A stretch of 64,000 bases of DNA from Leptolyngbya sp. PCC 7375 (GTDB lineage Bacteria > Cyanobacteriota > Cyanobacteriia > Phormidesmidales > Phormidesmidaceae). Below the pieces are notes generated by a model. That model did not search any database. It had not been told where the DNA came from and worked only from the letters and a program-made list of their open reading frames with translations. The stretch lies in contig NZ_JH993797.1 in the NCBI RefSeq assembly GCF_000316115.1, positions 1,908,486 to 1,972,485 of the forward strand. Reading direction: 5' to 3'. Each line of letters starts with the position of its first letter. Positions within the stretch are counted from its first letter, which is position 1. The position numbers were made by a program, and so were the translations under genes. Positions 7,495-15,980 of this stretch are shown piece after piece.

Positions 7495-8352
7495 ATGGAC
7501 ACACAGAACCTGATCCGAATTATCGACACCGCCTGGGAAAACCGTAGTTCGATTAATTCCAGCACATCAGGCGAAACCCGTGATGCCATCGAATATGTAG
7601 TTAACGGCCTTGATAGCGGTCAGTATCGCGTCTGTGAAAAGTCAGGCGATGACTGGGTCGTCAACCAATGGCTGAAAAAGGCTGTACTCATGTCCTTCCG
7701 CCTCAATGACTCCACCGTTATTTCCAGCGGTCTAAAATACGCTGACATGGGAGACGCCCCCTGGTTTGATAAGGTGCCTTCTAAATTTTCCGGCTGGAGC
7801 CAGGAAAAGTATGCCGAAGCTGGGTTTCGAGCCGTACCCAACTGCGTCGTCCGGCGGGGGTCCTATGTGGCCAGTAATGTGGTGCTAATGCCCAGCTTTA
7901 CAAATATCGGTGCCTATGTGGACAGTGGCACCATGATCGATAGCTATGTCACCGTCGGCTCCTGCGCCCAAATCGGTAAAAATTGCCATATTTCAGCAGG
8001 TGTGGTCATTGGTGGTGTGCTAGAACCCCTGCAAGCGAACCCGGTCATTATTGAAGACAATGTGTTTGTCGGTGGCCAGAGCGAGGTTTCCGAAGGCGTT
8101 ATTGTTAGAGAAGGGGCGGTGCTGGCCATTGGTGTGTACTTGAGTCAGTCCACTAAAATTGTTAACCGGGCCACAGGCGAAGTGACCTACGGCGAAATTC
8201 CTCCTTACTCTGTTGTTGTCCCTGGGGCATTGCCTGGCAAGCCTCTGGCAGATGGCACTCCTGGCCCTAGCCTATATTGCAATGTGATTGTTAAGACTGT
8301 GGATGATAAGACCCGGTCTAAGACATCCATCAACGACCTGTTGCGGGATTAA
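7495..8352 (+). CDS. dapD: 2,3,4,5-tetrahydropyridine-2,6-dicarboxylate N-succinyltransferase
   Basis: About 285 residues from ATG 7495. This start aligns with E. coli DapD; a GTG at 7462 would add 11 residues. It transfers succinyl from succinyl-CoA to tetrahydrodipicolinate, the first committed step of the succinylase branch of diaminopimelate/lysine synthesis, in the cytoplasm. The match is strong throughout: [75 protein letters not shown] and a [12 protein letters not shown] end, with left-handed beta-helix hexapeptides in the middle. dapE lies 1.4 kb downstream on the same strand. Cyanobacteria normally use the DapL aminotransferase route, so this gene is unexpected and may be acquired. 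Confidence 0.95.
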   Translation: MDTQNLIRIIDTAWENRSSINSSTSGETRDAIEYVVNGLDSGQYRVCEKSGDDWVVNQWLKKAVLMSFRLNDSTVISSGLKYADMGDAPWFDKVPSKFSGWSQEKYAEAGFRAVPNCVVRRGSYVASNVVLMPSFTNIGAYVDSGTMIDSYVTVGSCAQIGKNCHISAGVVIGGVLEPLQANPVIIEDNVFVGGQSEVSEGVIVREGAVLAIGVYLSQSTKIVNRATGEVTYGEIPPYSVVVPGALPGKPLADGTPGPSLYCNVIVKTVDDKTRSKTSINDLLRD

Positions 8353-8700
8353 CCCTCATCCCCAGCCCCTTCTCCCTGGGGAGAAGGGGAATAAGAGCAA
8401 TATATCTTTTGCAGATAGCAAAGCTACGTTCTCAAAGTCCCTCTCCCTGGGGAGCTACCGTGTATACATAAGTCGGAGAGCTGGCTCTAGATTTCGAGCC
8501 CTCATCCCCCAGCCCCTTACTCCCTGAGGGAGAAGGGGGGCCTGGCCTCAAAGTCCTTCACCCCCAGGGAGAAGGATTTAGGATGAGGGCCAATTCAAGG
8601 CTATGTCTACCTTTTGGGAAATTATTTTCTAGATGTGTATACACAGTAGCCCCAGGGAGAGGGATTTAGGGTGAGGGCAAATCCAAGGACACAAAGTCCT
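8353..8700. repeat. Cluster of CCCTCATCCCCAGCCCCTTCTCC-type repeats
   Basis: The region between dapD and the aminotransferase holds at least four related inverted elements (around 8353, 8500, 8555 and 8650). They combine CCCTCATCCCC(C)AGCCCC, CTCCCTGGGGAGAAGGGG and GGATTTAGG(A/G)TGAGGGC. GTGTATACA motifs appear at 8460 and 8635. Such elements are widely dispersed in cyanobacterial genomes. The arrays form strong hairpins and could end the dapD transcript. Confidence 0.7.
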
Positions 8701-8776
8701 TTTAGTCACCACGTTCCATCCACAGCGTTCCACAAATCTCCTCGCTTCTCCAACTCCATCATCCATAGAAATTCCC

Positions 8777-9673
8777 ATGTCTCTGTTGCCTTTCGACCAA
8801 AAGGAAGGATATCTGTGGCTTAACGGCAAAACTGTTGTCTGGAAAAATGCCACTATCCATCCCCTCACCCACGGCCTCCACTACGCCAGTAGCGTTTTCG
8901 AAGGTGTCCGTATCTACAATGGCAAAGCCTTTCTGCTCAGCGAACACATCGAACGGCTGCATCAGTCCGCCAAAATTCTAGGCTTTAAAATTCCCTATTC
9001 CACGGATGACATCATTGCCGCCACCCACGACTTGCTGACTAAAGAAAATATTGATGTAGGCTACATTCGTCACTTTGCCTGGCGCGGCAGTGAGCGGCTA
9101 CGGATCTATACACCGGACCCATCTACCTGTCTTGGCATTGCCGCCTGGGCATTTCCCACTACTCTGTTTAACATTGAAACCAAGACACCCTTAAAACTGA
9201 CTAGCCATATCACCTGGCGGAAGCCTGATCCAACAACTGCACCGACAGTCAGCAAGGCGGCCTGTCTCTATCCCATCTGCTTTATGAGCAAACATGAGGC
9301 AATCCAGCAAGGGTTTGATGATGCCCTGATGCTGGACTACCGTGGGCTGATCGCTGAATCCACCGCATCCAATGTATTTCTAATTATGGATGGGGCTGTA
9401 CACACACCAATACCGGACTGTTTCCTTGATGGGATTACTCGCCAAACCATCATCAAACTGGCCAAGCAGTTGGGCATTGAAGTGGTAGAACGGCACATTA
9501 ACCCCGAAGAACTTGCCCAGACCCAGGAGGTCTTTTTGACCGGGACAACCTGTGAGATTGAGTCCATTAGCCAGATTGATGAACAACGGTTTGAGGCGTT
9601 TGGTCCGATCACGATGCGTTTGATTGCGGCCTATCGGGACTTTGTTACAAAGCGAACAGCGGCAAACAGTTAG
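8777..9673 (+). CDS. Class IV PLP aminotransferase (branched-chain aminotransferase-like)
   Basis: 298 residues, complete. Class IV (D-amino/branched-chain) aminotransferase signatures: GLHYASSVFEGVRIYNGKAF, EHIERLHQSAKILG, VSKAACLYP with the presumed PLP lysine, DDALMLDYRGLIAESTASNVFL, and DGITRQTIIKLAKQLGIEV. It most resembles the alphaproteobacterial type of IlvE. The textbook role is transamination of branched-chain 2-keto acids with glutamate. Its place between dapD and dapE is suggestive, because the succinylase pathway needs an N-succinyl-DAP aminotransferase (DapC) at exactly that step and no class I aminotransferase is present here. Whether it acts as IlvE or as the missing DapC cannot be told from sequence. 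Confidence 0.85.
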   Translation: MSLLPFDQKEGYLWLNGKTVVWKNATIHPLTHGLHYASSVFEGVRIYNGKAFLLSEHIERLHQSAKILGFKIPYSTDDIIAATHDLLTKENIDVGYIRHFAWRGSERLRIYTPDPSTCLGIAAWAFPTTLFNIETKTPLKLTSHITWRKPDPTTAPTVSKAACLYPICFMSKHEAIQQGFDDALMLDYRGLIAESTASNVFLIMDGAVHTPIPDCFLDGITRQTIIKLAKQLGIEVVERHINPEELAQTQEVFLTGTTCEIESISQIDEQRFEAFGPITMRLIAAYRDFVTKRTAANS

Positions 9674-9709
9674 TCGGTTTTGTACAATGCTGAAAACAAA
9701 CGAATTCCC

Positions 9710-10906
9710 ATGATCGCTAGCACTACCGTCACGACGCCCGTTTTCGAGCCCGTCAAAGTCACCCAAGAACTGATTCGCTGTCCCAGCGTCACTCCCGATC
9801 GCGAGGGTGGCCTCGATGTTGTCCAACGTCATCTAGAACAGCTTGGGTTCACCTGCCACCGCATGACATTCCACAATGAACCTGGCAGTTACGAAGTCGA
9901 TAACCTTTACGCCCGCTATGGCACTGAAGGTCCTAACCTGGCTTTTGCTGGCCATACCGATGTTGTACCTGAGGGCAATCGGGAGCGCTGGGGAGATATT
10001 GATCCCTATGCAGGAGAGATTCGAGACGGTATTTTGTGGGGACGGGGTACTGTCGATATGAAGGCAGGTATCGGCTGCTTTATTGCGGCTGTTTCATCCT
10101 GGTTAGCGAAGAACAAAGACAGTTTTAAAGGGTCTTTTAGTTTTATTATTACTGGCGACGAAGAACACGAGGCGATCAATGGCACCAAGCCAGTGATGAA
10201 ATGGTTGGCAGCGCAGGGTGAGACAATTGATGCCTGTGTGGTGGGGGAACCGACTAACCCTTTGGAGATGGGAGACTGTGTTCACATTGGTCGTCGGGGC
10301 AGTATTAACACCTTTATTACGGTGAAGGGTAAACAAGGGCATGTGGCCTATCAGCGCAATGTGCTGAACCCGGTACCTGCTGCGGTGGCCATGGTGGCAG
10401 CTTTGAAAAATCTAAAATTGGATGAGGGCAATGAGTGGTTCGAGCCATCCAATCTAGAAATGACCCAGTTTGAGACGGCCAAATGTGCAGAGAATGTAAT
10501 TCCGGCTGAGGTGAAGCTGCGATTCAATATTCGTTTTAATGATGAACAAACTGGAGCAGGGCTACAGCAGCTAATTCGTGAAACGGTTGACCCGATCGCT
10601 CGCGAGTATGACACTGAGTACGATATTCGCTTTCGGGTGAGTGGTGAAGCGTTTCGCACCGATCCAGGCAATGATTTTGTTGGGTTGGTGCAAGATGCTG
10701 TGGAAGAGATTGCCAATCGACGTCCTCGCTTGAGCACAGAAGGGGGCATTACCGATGCGCGTTATCTCGTCCCCCATTGTGTAACGGTGGAATATGGACC
10801 TCTGGATAACACGATGCATCAGATTGGTGAGCATATTCCCATCGCTCATATTTATGAGCTGCACCAAGTCTACGAGCGGATCATCGACAAGTTCTTTGAG
10901 GGTTGA
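9710..10906 (+). CDS. dapE: Succinyl-diaminopimelate desuccinylase
   Basis: About 398 residues from ATG 9710; a TTG at 9680 is possible. M20 zinc peptidase family. It hydrolyses N-succinyl-LL-diaminopimelate to LL-diaminopimelate and succinate. Visible: FAGHTDVVPEG (metal His and Asp), GRGTVDMKAGIGCF (bridging Asp), ITGDEEHEAINGT (catalytic Glu pair), CVVGEPTNP, HIGRRGSINTFITVKGKQGHVAYQ, and the C-terminal metal His region PLDNTMHQIGEHI. It is slightly longer than E. coli DapE (375). With dapD and the aminotransferase it forms a same-strand cluster for the succinylase lysine/peptidoglycan branch. Confidence 0.93.
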   Translation: MIASTTVTTPVFEPVKVTQELIRCPSVTPDREGGLDVVQRHLEQLGFTCHRMTFHNEPGSYEVDNLYARYGTEGPNLAFAGHTDVVPEGNRERWGDIDPYAGEIRDGILWGRGTVDMKAGIGCFIAAVSSWLAKNKDSFKGSFSFIITGDEEHEAINGTKPVMKWLAAQGETIDACVVGEPTNPLEMGDCVHIGRRGSINTFITVKGKQGHVAYQRNVLNPVPAAVAMVAALKNLKLDEGNEWFEPSNLEMTQFETAKCAENVIPAEVKLRFNIRFNDEQTGAGLQQLIRETVDPIAREYDTEYDIRFRVSGEAFRTDPGNDFVGLVQDAVEEIANRRPRLSTEGGITDARYLVPHCVTVEYGPLDNTMHQIGEHIPIAHIYELHQVYERIIDKFFEG

Positions 10907-11026
10907 GAAGCACCCAAATCAACATATGTGTCAACACCTGTCAGGCTCTGGCTTTCCACCAGTGGCATAGCCACTAGTAGCTGTCCTATGATAGGAAGCA
11001 AATCACTTTTGATTGAGGCAACGCCA

Positions 11027-11635
11027 ATGACATTAACAACGGCTCCCCCAATCCCTGAAGAAAATCGCCTGCTTTTCAAGGGCTTGACTTGGCGTGAATT
11101 CAAAGTGGTTGAGCAACTCCTTGAGCAGCCAGGGTATCGAATTTCGTTTCTAGATGGCACCTTAGAGATACAGCAAATGCCTGGAGAACCCCATGAAACC
11201 ATCAAGAAGCGAATCGCAGCATTACTGGAACTATACTTGCTGATGGCTGGGTTTGACTTTAAGCCAACTGGTTCCATGGCATTAGAAAACGAAGCCAGAA
11301 ATGTTAAACGGGAAGCTGATGAGTCGTATAAACTGACGCCTAGCAGCCAACGTCCAGACTTAGCTATCGAAATAGTTTTCTCTAGCGGTGGCATTGACAA
11401 ACTAGAAGCTTACAAACGCCTTAAAATTGCTGAGGTTTGGTTTTGGGAAGATGGAGTCCTTAAGCTTTACCACTTCCGGGATAGCAGCCAAGATAACAAT
11501 AATGAAGCCTATTATGAAAAAATCAGCGTTAGTAAAGCCGTGCCAGAGATGGATTTAGATTTATTTTGTCGCTGTATTCTCATCGACAACCATGTTGAAG
11601 CTCTCAAAACCTTTCAGGCAGGTTTATCAGCGTAG
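11027..11635 (+). CDS. Uma2 family (DUF820) nuclease-like protein
   Basis: About 202 residues from ATG 11027, which has TGAGG 8 bases upstream. Uma2/DUF820 proteins have a PD-(D/E)XK restriction-endonuclease fold and are hugely expanded in cyanobacteria. Visible: LTWREFKVVEQL, ISFLDGTLEIQQMPGEPHE, the active-site stretch RPDLAIEIVFSSGG with KL.AYKRLKIAEVWFWEDG. The D...E.(V)...K core is present. The physiological role of the family is unknown; links to mobile elements have been proposed. It stands between dapE and the P450 gene, which lies on the other strand. Confidence 0.85.
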   Translation: MTLTTAPPIPEENRLLFKGLTWREFKVVEQLLEQPGYRISFLDGTLEIQQMPGEPHETIKKRIAALLELYLLMAGFDFKPTGSMALENEARNVKREADESYKLTPSSQRPDLAIEIVFSSGGIDKLEAYKRLKIAEVWFWEDGVLKLYHFRDSSQDNNNEAYYEKISVSKAVPEMDLDLFCRCILIDNHVEALKTFQAGLSA

Positions 11636-11647
11636 TGCAGAAGATAA

Positions 11648-13003
11648 CTATAATCTTTTGCCTTTGAATCTCATCTTGACACCATTGGCTGGAGCTAGGG
11701 TGACACCCCGACGTTTGGGTGTTTCAGGTGTTGTATCCACCCATTCCAGCTGATAATGTGACACCATTGTTGCCAACACCAATTTCATTTCAAACTGGGC
11801 TAAAATCTCCCCAATACAACGTCGGACACCACCGCCAAAGGGGAGAAACTCATAGCTGGCAAACTGACGCTCTAAAAATCTCTCGGGCTTAAACGATTTG
11901 GAATCTGGATATAGCTCTGGACGATGGTGGGTGAGATAAATTGCACCATACAGGCGAGTTCCCGGCTCCAAATCGTATCCCATTAATGTCATGGGGGCGG
12001 TCACCTCACGGGGGACTGTCAGGTTAGCAATGGGATACAGCCGCAGGGTTTCATTACACACAGCCGTGAGATAGGGCAGTTTTGTGATCTCAACCGGGTC
12101 GGGGGATGGCCCTAGGCGATCTAGCTCATCCACCAAAGTTTGATAAATCTGTGGGTCTTGATAAATCCAGTAAAGCGCCCAGGAAATAGCGCTGGCGGTT
12201 GTTTCATGACCAGCTACCAGCAGAGTCAACAGCTCATCGTGGAGTTCGGCATCCTCCATTGGCTGCCCGTCTTCATCCCGTGCCGCGATCAGCAGGCTGA
12301 GGATGTCGTTTTTGTGGGTGGTATCTTGGGTTCTGCGATCGCAAATCTCAGCCAGCAGCAATTCACTAACCTGATGGCGCACAGACTGAAAATGGCCCCA
12401 TGGACTGCGGGGTCCCCAATCAATGCGCAACGCCGGGAAAAATAAAGCGCCCGACACCAGAATATTTTGAAAACAGTCGGTAAATTCAATAATTAATGCT
12501 TTGAGCTGATCAAATCGAGGGCCATCACTGAGGCCAAATACCACCTTCAGGATGACATCCAGAGAAATGGTTTGCACGAGCGATCGCGCTAAAAAAGTAT
12601 CTCCGGTTGATAGCCCCTGCATCGCCTGCTCAGTCAGTTCAAGAATTAGCCGACCATACTGGGGAATCTGTTCTCGGTGGAACGGTGGCATCAGTAACTT
12701 ACGTTCCCGTCGATGCCGTGCCCCCCCTAAACAAAAGATGGAGTGGTTGCCCACAATGGGCTGCAGTAAGGCATTGGGCGGAGCTGTAATACACTTATCG
12801 CTGGAGAAAATCTGTTGAATGCCTTTAGGGTGACTGACAAATAAAACAGTTTCATGGTTGCCAATGACCGGCGCATTGAAAATATCGCCATTCTGCTGTG
12901 CCCCCTGCTCCATATAGTCCAGGGGCTTGGTGGTATAGTGCAGCATTTGCAACCAACGGGGAGCTGTCGAGGCTTGGGGAATAGAGGCAATAGACATGAC
13001 CAT
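11648..13003 (-). CDS. Cytochrome P450, CYP110-like
   Basis: 451 residues, complete. A haem-thiolate monooxygenase: I-helix oxygen motif AGHETTASAI, K-helix ETLRLYP, the FKPERFLERQF meander and the haem-binding loop FLPFGGGVRRCIGEILAQFE, with Cys as the axial ligand. Early residues (LHYTTKPLDYMEQ, HPKGIQQIFS) resemble the cyanobacterial CYP110 family, which hydroxylates fatty acids and terpenoids. No N-terminal membrane anchor is visible. It is 72 bp downstream of the aldo/keto reductase on the same strand, so the two may be co-transcribed. Substrate unknown. Confidence 0.92.
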   Translation of the reverse strand: MVMSIASIPQASTAPRWLQMLHYTTKPLDYMEQGAQQNGDIFNAPVIGNHETVLFVSHPKGIQQIFSSDKCITAPPNALLQPIVGNHSIFCLGGARHRRERKLLMPPFHREQIPQYGRLILELTEQAMQGLSTGDTFLARSLVQTISLDVILKVVFGLSDGPRFDQLKALIIEFTDCFQNILVSGALFFPALRIDWGPRSPWGHFQSVRHQVSELLLAEICDRRTQDTTHKNDILSLLIAARDEDGQPMEDAELHDELLTLLVAGHETTASAISWALYWIYQDPQIYQTLVDELDRLGPSPDPVEITKLPYLTAVCNETLRLYPIANLTVPREVTAPMTLMGYDLEPGTRLYGAIYLTHHRPELYPDSKSFKPERFLERQFASYEFLPFGGGVRRCIGEILAQFEMKLVLATMVSHYQLEWVDTTPETPKRRGVTLAPANGVKMRFKGKRL

Positions 13004-13075
13004 GCGCCCAGCAAAGAACCATGTCTACTAATCTAAAGGCTCTAAAGGTAATAGTCCGCTATGTTTACGCAAGCT

Positions 13076-14257
13076 CTAGGATTCTGATAGGCGCTTGACC
13101 TTTGCTCCAGCCAGACGTGTGTGGATTTCCATCAATCGCTGAGGGATGACATCCTGGTGAGGGCTGTGCTGAAGACAGCGACGCAGGTCTAAAGAGTTCA
13201 CATTATCGGCACGGGAACCAGGGAACCAGTGGCTGGCACCGCCCAGTAGGTTATAGCGGGCAGCGGCGTATTCGGTCATATCGAAGGCATCCACCAGATT
13301 GCCCAGCCAGAGAATAATGGGGATATTTAGATTGCCGGGGGTCTCGGCTGGTTTAGGTAGCCCCACATTCCAGGTTTTATACCAGGTTTCGCCCAGGGTT
13401 GCGATCGCACTCTCCTCCAGCTTTTTTAGAATCGGTGGTAGTACCTCATCCGCCTGATCTATCAACGGCAGTACCTTCACGTGCTCATCAAAATCGCTAG
13501 GCTTAGCAGCCCCCAGGCTTAACGTATGCACCTGGGAATGGCTCAGACAAAACAGGTCGTTAAACACCATAGGGCTCAGCGGTGCGCACAGGTCCACCAG
13601 TTTTGGTGGTGGTGCATACAGATGGCCGCCTTTATCCGATGGACTGATGATAAACACACCCACATCGTGCTGTTGGGCCGCTTCAATAGCAGGCCAATTA
13701 TTTTGAAAAATGTAGTACCAGTGCAGGTTCATATAGTCGAACTGCCCAGTATTCACCGTGTCGACAATGACATCGGTGGGTCCATGGGTGGAAAAACCGA
13801 CGTAGCGCACTCGACCCTGGCGTTGAAGTTCACGCACAACCTCCATGCAGCCGCCCGGACGTAATGTGCAGTCCAGCAGTTCATGGGTATTAATGCCGTG
13901 GATACCCAGCAGGTCTACATAGTCTAGCTGTAGGTTTTTGATGGACTTATTAAAGGTGGCAAGGAATTCTTTAGGATTTTCGCGGGGTGTAACCTTGGTT
14001 TGAACGATAATGAGATCGCGATCAAACGCTGGCAATACTTTACCTAACTGGATTTCTGAAGTACCGTAGCCACGGGCAGTTTCAATATGATTGATACCTA
14101 GCTCAACCGCATGGTGGATTGTCGCATCGAGGTTTTGTTGATTTTTTTCTGGAATCATCCATTGCGGGACATCTTTCCAGGAGTGCTGGTACCGCATGCC
14201 GCCGCAGGAGAACACCGGCATTTGAAGTTCTGTGCGTCCAAATCGACGATATTGCAT
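13076..14257 (-). CDS. Aldo/keto reductase family oxidoreductase
   Basis: 393 residues from the ATG at 14255-14257 (MQYRRFGRTELQMPVFSCGG). The open frame reaches 14509, but the extra codons look non-coding. An NADPH-dependent (alpha/beta)8-barrel reductase: GINHIETARGYGTSEIQLGKVL (tetrad Tyr), IIVQTKVTPRENP (Lys), DLLGIHGIN (His), RYVGFSTHGPTDVI. The C-terminal extension (NIPIILWLGNLVDAFDMTEYAAARYNL) lacks the Cys motifs of the Fe-S type AKRs. This form is common in cyanobacteria; the substrate is unknown. It is probably the first gene of a pair with the P450. Confidence 0.9.
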   Translation of the reverse strand: MQYRRFGRTELQMPVFSCGGMRYQHSWKDVPQWMIPEKNQQNLDATIHHAVELGINHIETARGYGTSEIQLGKVLPAFDRDLIIVQTKVTPRENPKEFLATFNKSIKNLQLDYVDLLGIHGINTHELLDCTLRPGGCMEVVRELQRQGRVRYVGFSTHGPTDVIVDTVNTGQFDYMNLHWYYIFQNNWPAIEAAQQHDVGVFIISPSDKGGHLYAPPPKLVDLCAPLSPMVFNDLFCLSHSQVHTLSLGAAKPSDFDEHVKVLPLIDQADEVLPPILKKLEESAIATLGETWYKTWNVGLPKPAETPGNLNIPIILWLGNLVDAFDMTEYAAARYNLLGGASHWFPGSRADNVNSLDLRRCLQHSPHQDVIPQRLMEIHTRLAGAKVKRLSES

Positions 14258-14855
14258 TCGCTTGCTGTGACATTGTTCATTGATTAGTATGCAAGATTTA
14301 AATCGATTCTGCCTGCTAAGTATTTCTTGTGATTTGGGATAACTGGTTGGGAGCAAAACCGGCTGCGTGGGGTCCTTCCGAGTTCCCCACCCCCCCTGGG
14401 CAGAGCGGAACGCCGCCCTACAACCCTCGTAAAAATAACTGCGTTGTCCCAGTTTGCACACAAAGGAAATGGTCGGTGTTGTGATTTTTAATTTTCTGTG
14501 ACGTGTCACAGAAAATTAAAAAAGCATAGATTCTTTAGCTCGACTTCAAGTAAGTTCTTCCTCAACAAATTCTTCTAACCGAAAAACTTTGAAGAGAAAG
14601 AAAATAACTTCTCTTTTACGGTGTGGAGCGAATGCGTAGCAGCGTAACCACCTCTTCGACAACTAGTGCAACCACCTTGAGCCAAGCTTCAACCAACCTC
14701 TAGTGCGAGGGGCGTGGGGACGTCGAGGTCCCCACATCCGGGGGGTTTCAGGGGGGAAAGCCCTGAGCAACCAACCTCGCTCCTCGCCAGCACTCAGAAG
14801 CTAGTTTCACAAGAATCTCATAGCTTCTAATCCGATTGGTCAAATACAAGTCAAC
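14258..14855. other. 600-bp intergenic region with palindromes
   Basis: No gene seen. It contains a 38-bp palindrome (separate entry), a GGAGCGAATGCGTAGCAGCG-type dispersed cyanobacterial motif at about 14625-14645, and a G+C-rich stretch around 14705-14765 (GTGGGGACGTCGAGGTCCCCAC, then GGGGGGTTTCAGGGGGG). The region separates two minus-strand genes (rpiA upstream, aldo/keto reductase downstream) and looks like accumulated repeats. Confidence 0.5.
14485..14522. repeat. 38-bp palindrome with 18-bp arms
   Basis: Arms TTTTTAATTTTCTGTGAC and its exact complement are separated by GT. The A/T-rich outer arms and GTGAC/GTCAC core could form a hairpin on either strand, with A or T tracts at the foot as in bidirectional intrinsic terminators. 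It lies 230 bp upstream of the aldo/keto reductase start. Confidence 0.7.
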
Positions 14856-15563
14856 CTACATTGTCCGAACTGACGCTTTCCCATCAATCACTTCACCAAT
14901 CAACACCTCATCAGCCAACCCAACAAACAAACCATTCTCCAAAACACCAGGAATGTTATTAACAGTCTTTTCCAACTCAGCAGGGTTATCAATGCCAGTA
15001 AACTTCACATCCAGCACCATGTTCCCCTGGTCAGTAATCACCGGACCATCCTTATTCACACCCATACGTAACTCAGGCGTGCCACCCAATGCCGTCAACG
15101 CACGCGTGACAGGCGCAACTGCCATGGGCAGAACTTCCACCGGCAAAGCAAAGGTGGAACCTAATTTATCAACCAGCTTAGAGCTATCAACCACAACCAC
15201 AAAGCGCTCGGCCAAACCATCCACAACCTTCTCACGAGTGTGGGCTGCGCCACCCCCCTTAATCAGGTTCTGCTGAGGATCAACCTCATCCGCGCCATCA
15301 ATGGCAATGTCAATGCGAGGCGCTTCATCCAGCGTAGTTAGCGGAATACCATGCTTTTTAGCCAGTACTGACGCCTGAAACGAAGTGGGAATACCCACAA
15401 CGTCAGTAAGTTCACCAGCCGCCAAACGCTCGCCAATAAACTGAATGGCAAATGCAGTGGTGGAACCCGTGCCCAGACCCACAATTGAGCCAGATTTTAC
15501 CTGGGCAGCAGCGGCGCGACCCACTTCTTGCTTCATTAACTTAACCGGGTCCATATCTCCCAT
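14856..15563 (-). CDS. rpiA: Ribose-5-phosphate isomerase A
   Basis: 235 residues, complete, with GGAGG 9-13 bases before the ATG. Interconverts ribose-5-phosphate and ribulose-5-phosphate in the pentose phosphate and Calvin cycles. Signatures: [12 protein letters not shown] (phosphate loop), [44 protein letters not shown] (with the catalytic Lys region) and [10 protein letters not shown]. Length and all conserved blocks are standard. Confidence 0.96.
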   Translation of the reverse strand: MGDMDPVKLMKQEVGRAAAAQVKSGSIVGLGTGSTTAFAIQFIGERLAAGELTDVVGIPTSFQASVLAKKHGIPLTTLDEAPRIDIAIDGADEVDPQQNLIKGGGAAHTREKVVDGLAERFVVVVDSSKLVDKLGSTFALPVEVLPMAVAPVTRALTALGGTPELRMGVNKDGPVITDQGNMVLDVKFTGIDNPAELEKTVNNIPGVLENGLFVGLADEVLIGEVIDGKASVRTM

Positions 15564-15980
15564 GGTGTGATACCTCCTCTACTTGTCTTTCAAAACGATG
15601 TTGCTGAGGCTAACCTAAATCAATCTAAAAAAGACTGATAGCTATTACCATGGATAACTCATGGCTCAATCAGCAACCGCTCATCTTCGGGATCTAGCAT
15701 GACGGAAATCGGGTCGGCTGCATAGACAATGGATGCGCAAATAGGGACATCCATGGGTCATCTACCTTGTCACCAAAAGGTCGGTAAATGTCTGGAGTTT
15801 TCCCATCGACAGTTACCGGCGATAACTACTAGAAACGCATCAAACCTCCTTTTTACACAGGTTTAATACCTGATCGCTCTACCCTACAGACATTGACTGA
15901 CCCTAGACTTTAGTCAACATTGATGCGGAGTCAGGCCAGCTTCTATGTAGTTGCACCTACACACTTTAGGATGTAGCAAT
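15564..15980. other. Intergenic region between divergent rpiA and CHAT genes
   Basis: About 415 bases carrying the two divergent promoters. No gene, tRNA or strong repeat was recognised. Confidence 0.35.

Noticed and set aside
8353..8700. CRISPR array
   Set aside because: The repeats are inverted, unequal in spacing and lack a constant repeat/spacer pattern; no cas genes are nearby.
14258..14509. N-terminal extension of the aldo/keto reductase
   Set aside because: The family start MQYRRFGRT is at 14257; the upstream codons cover G+C-rich repeat sequence and a palindrome.
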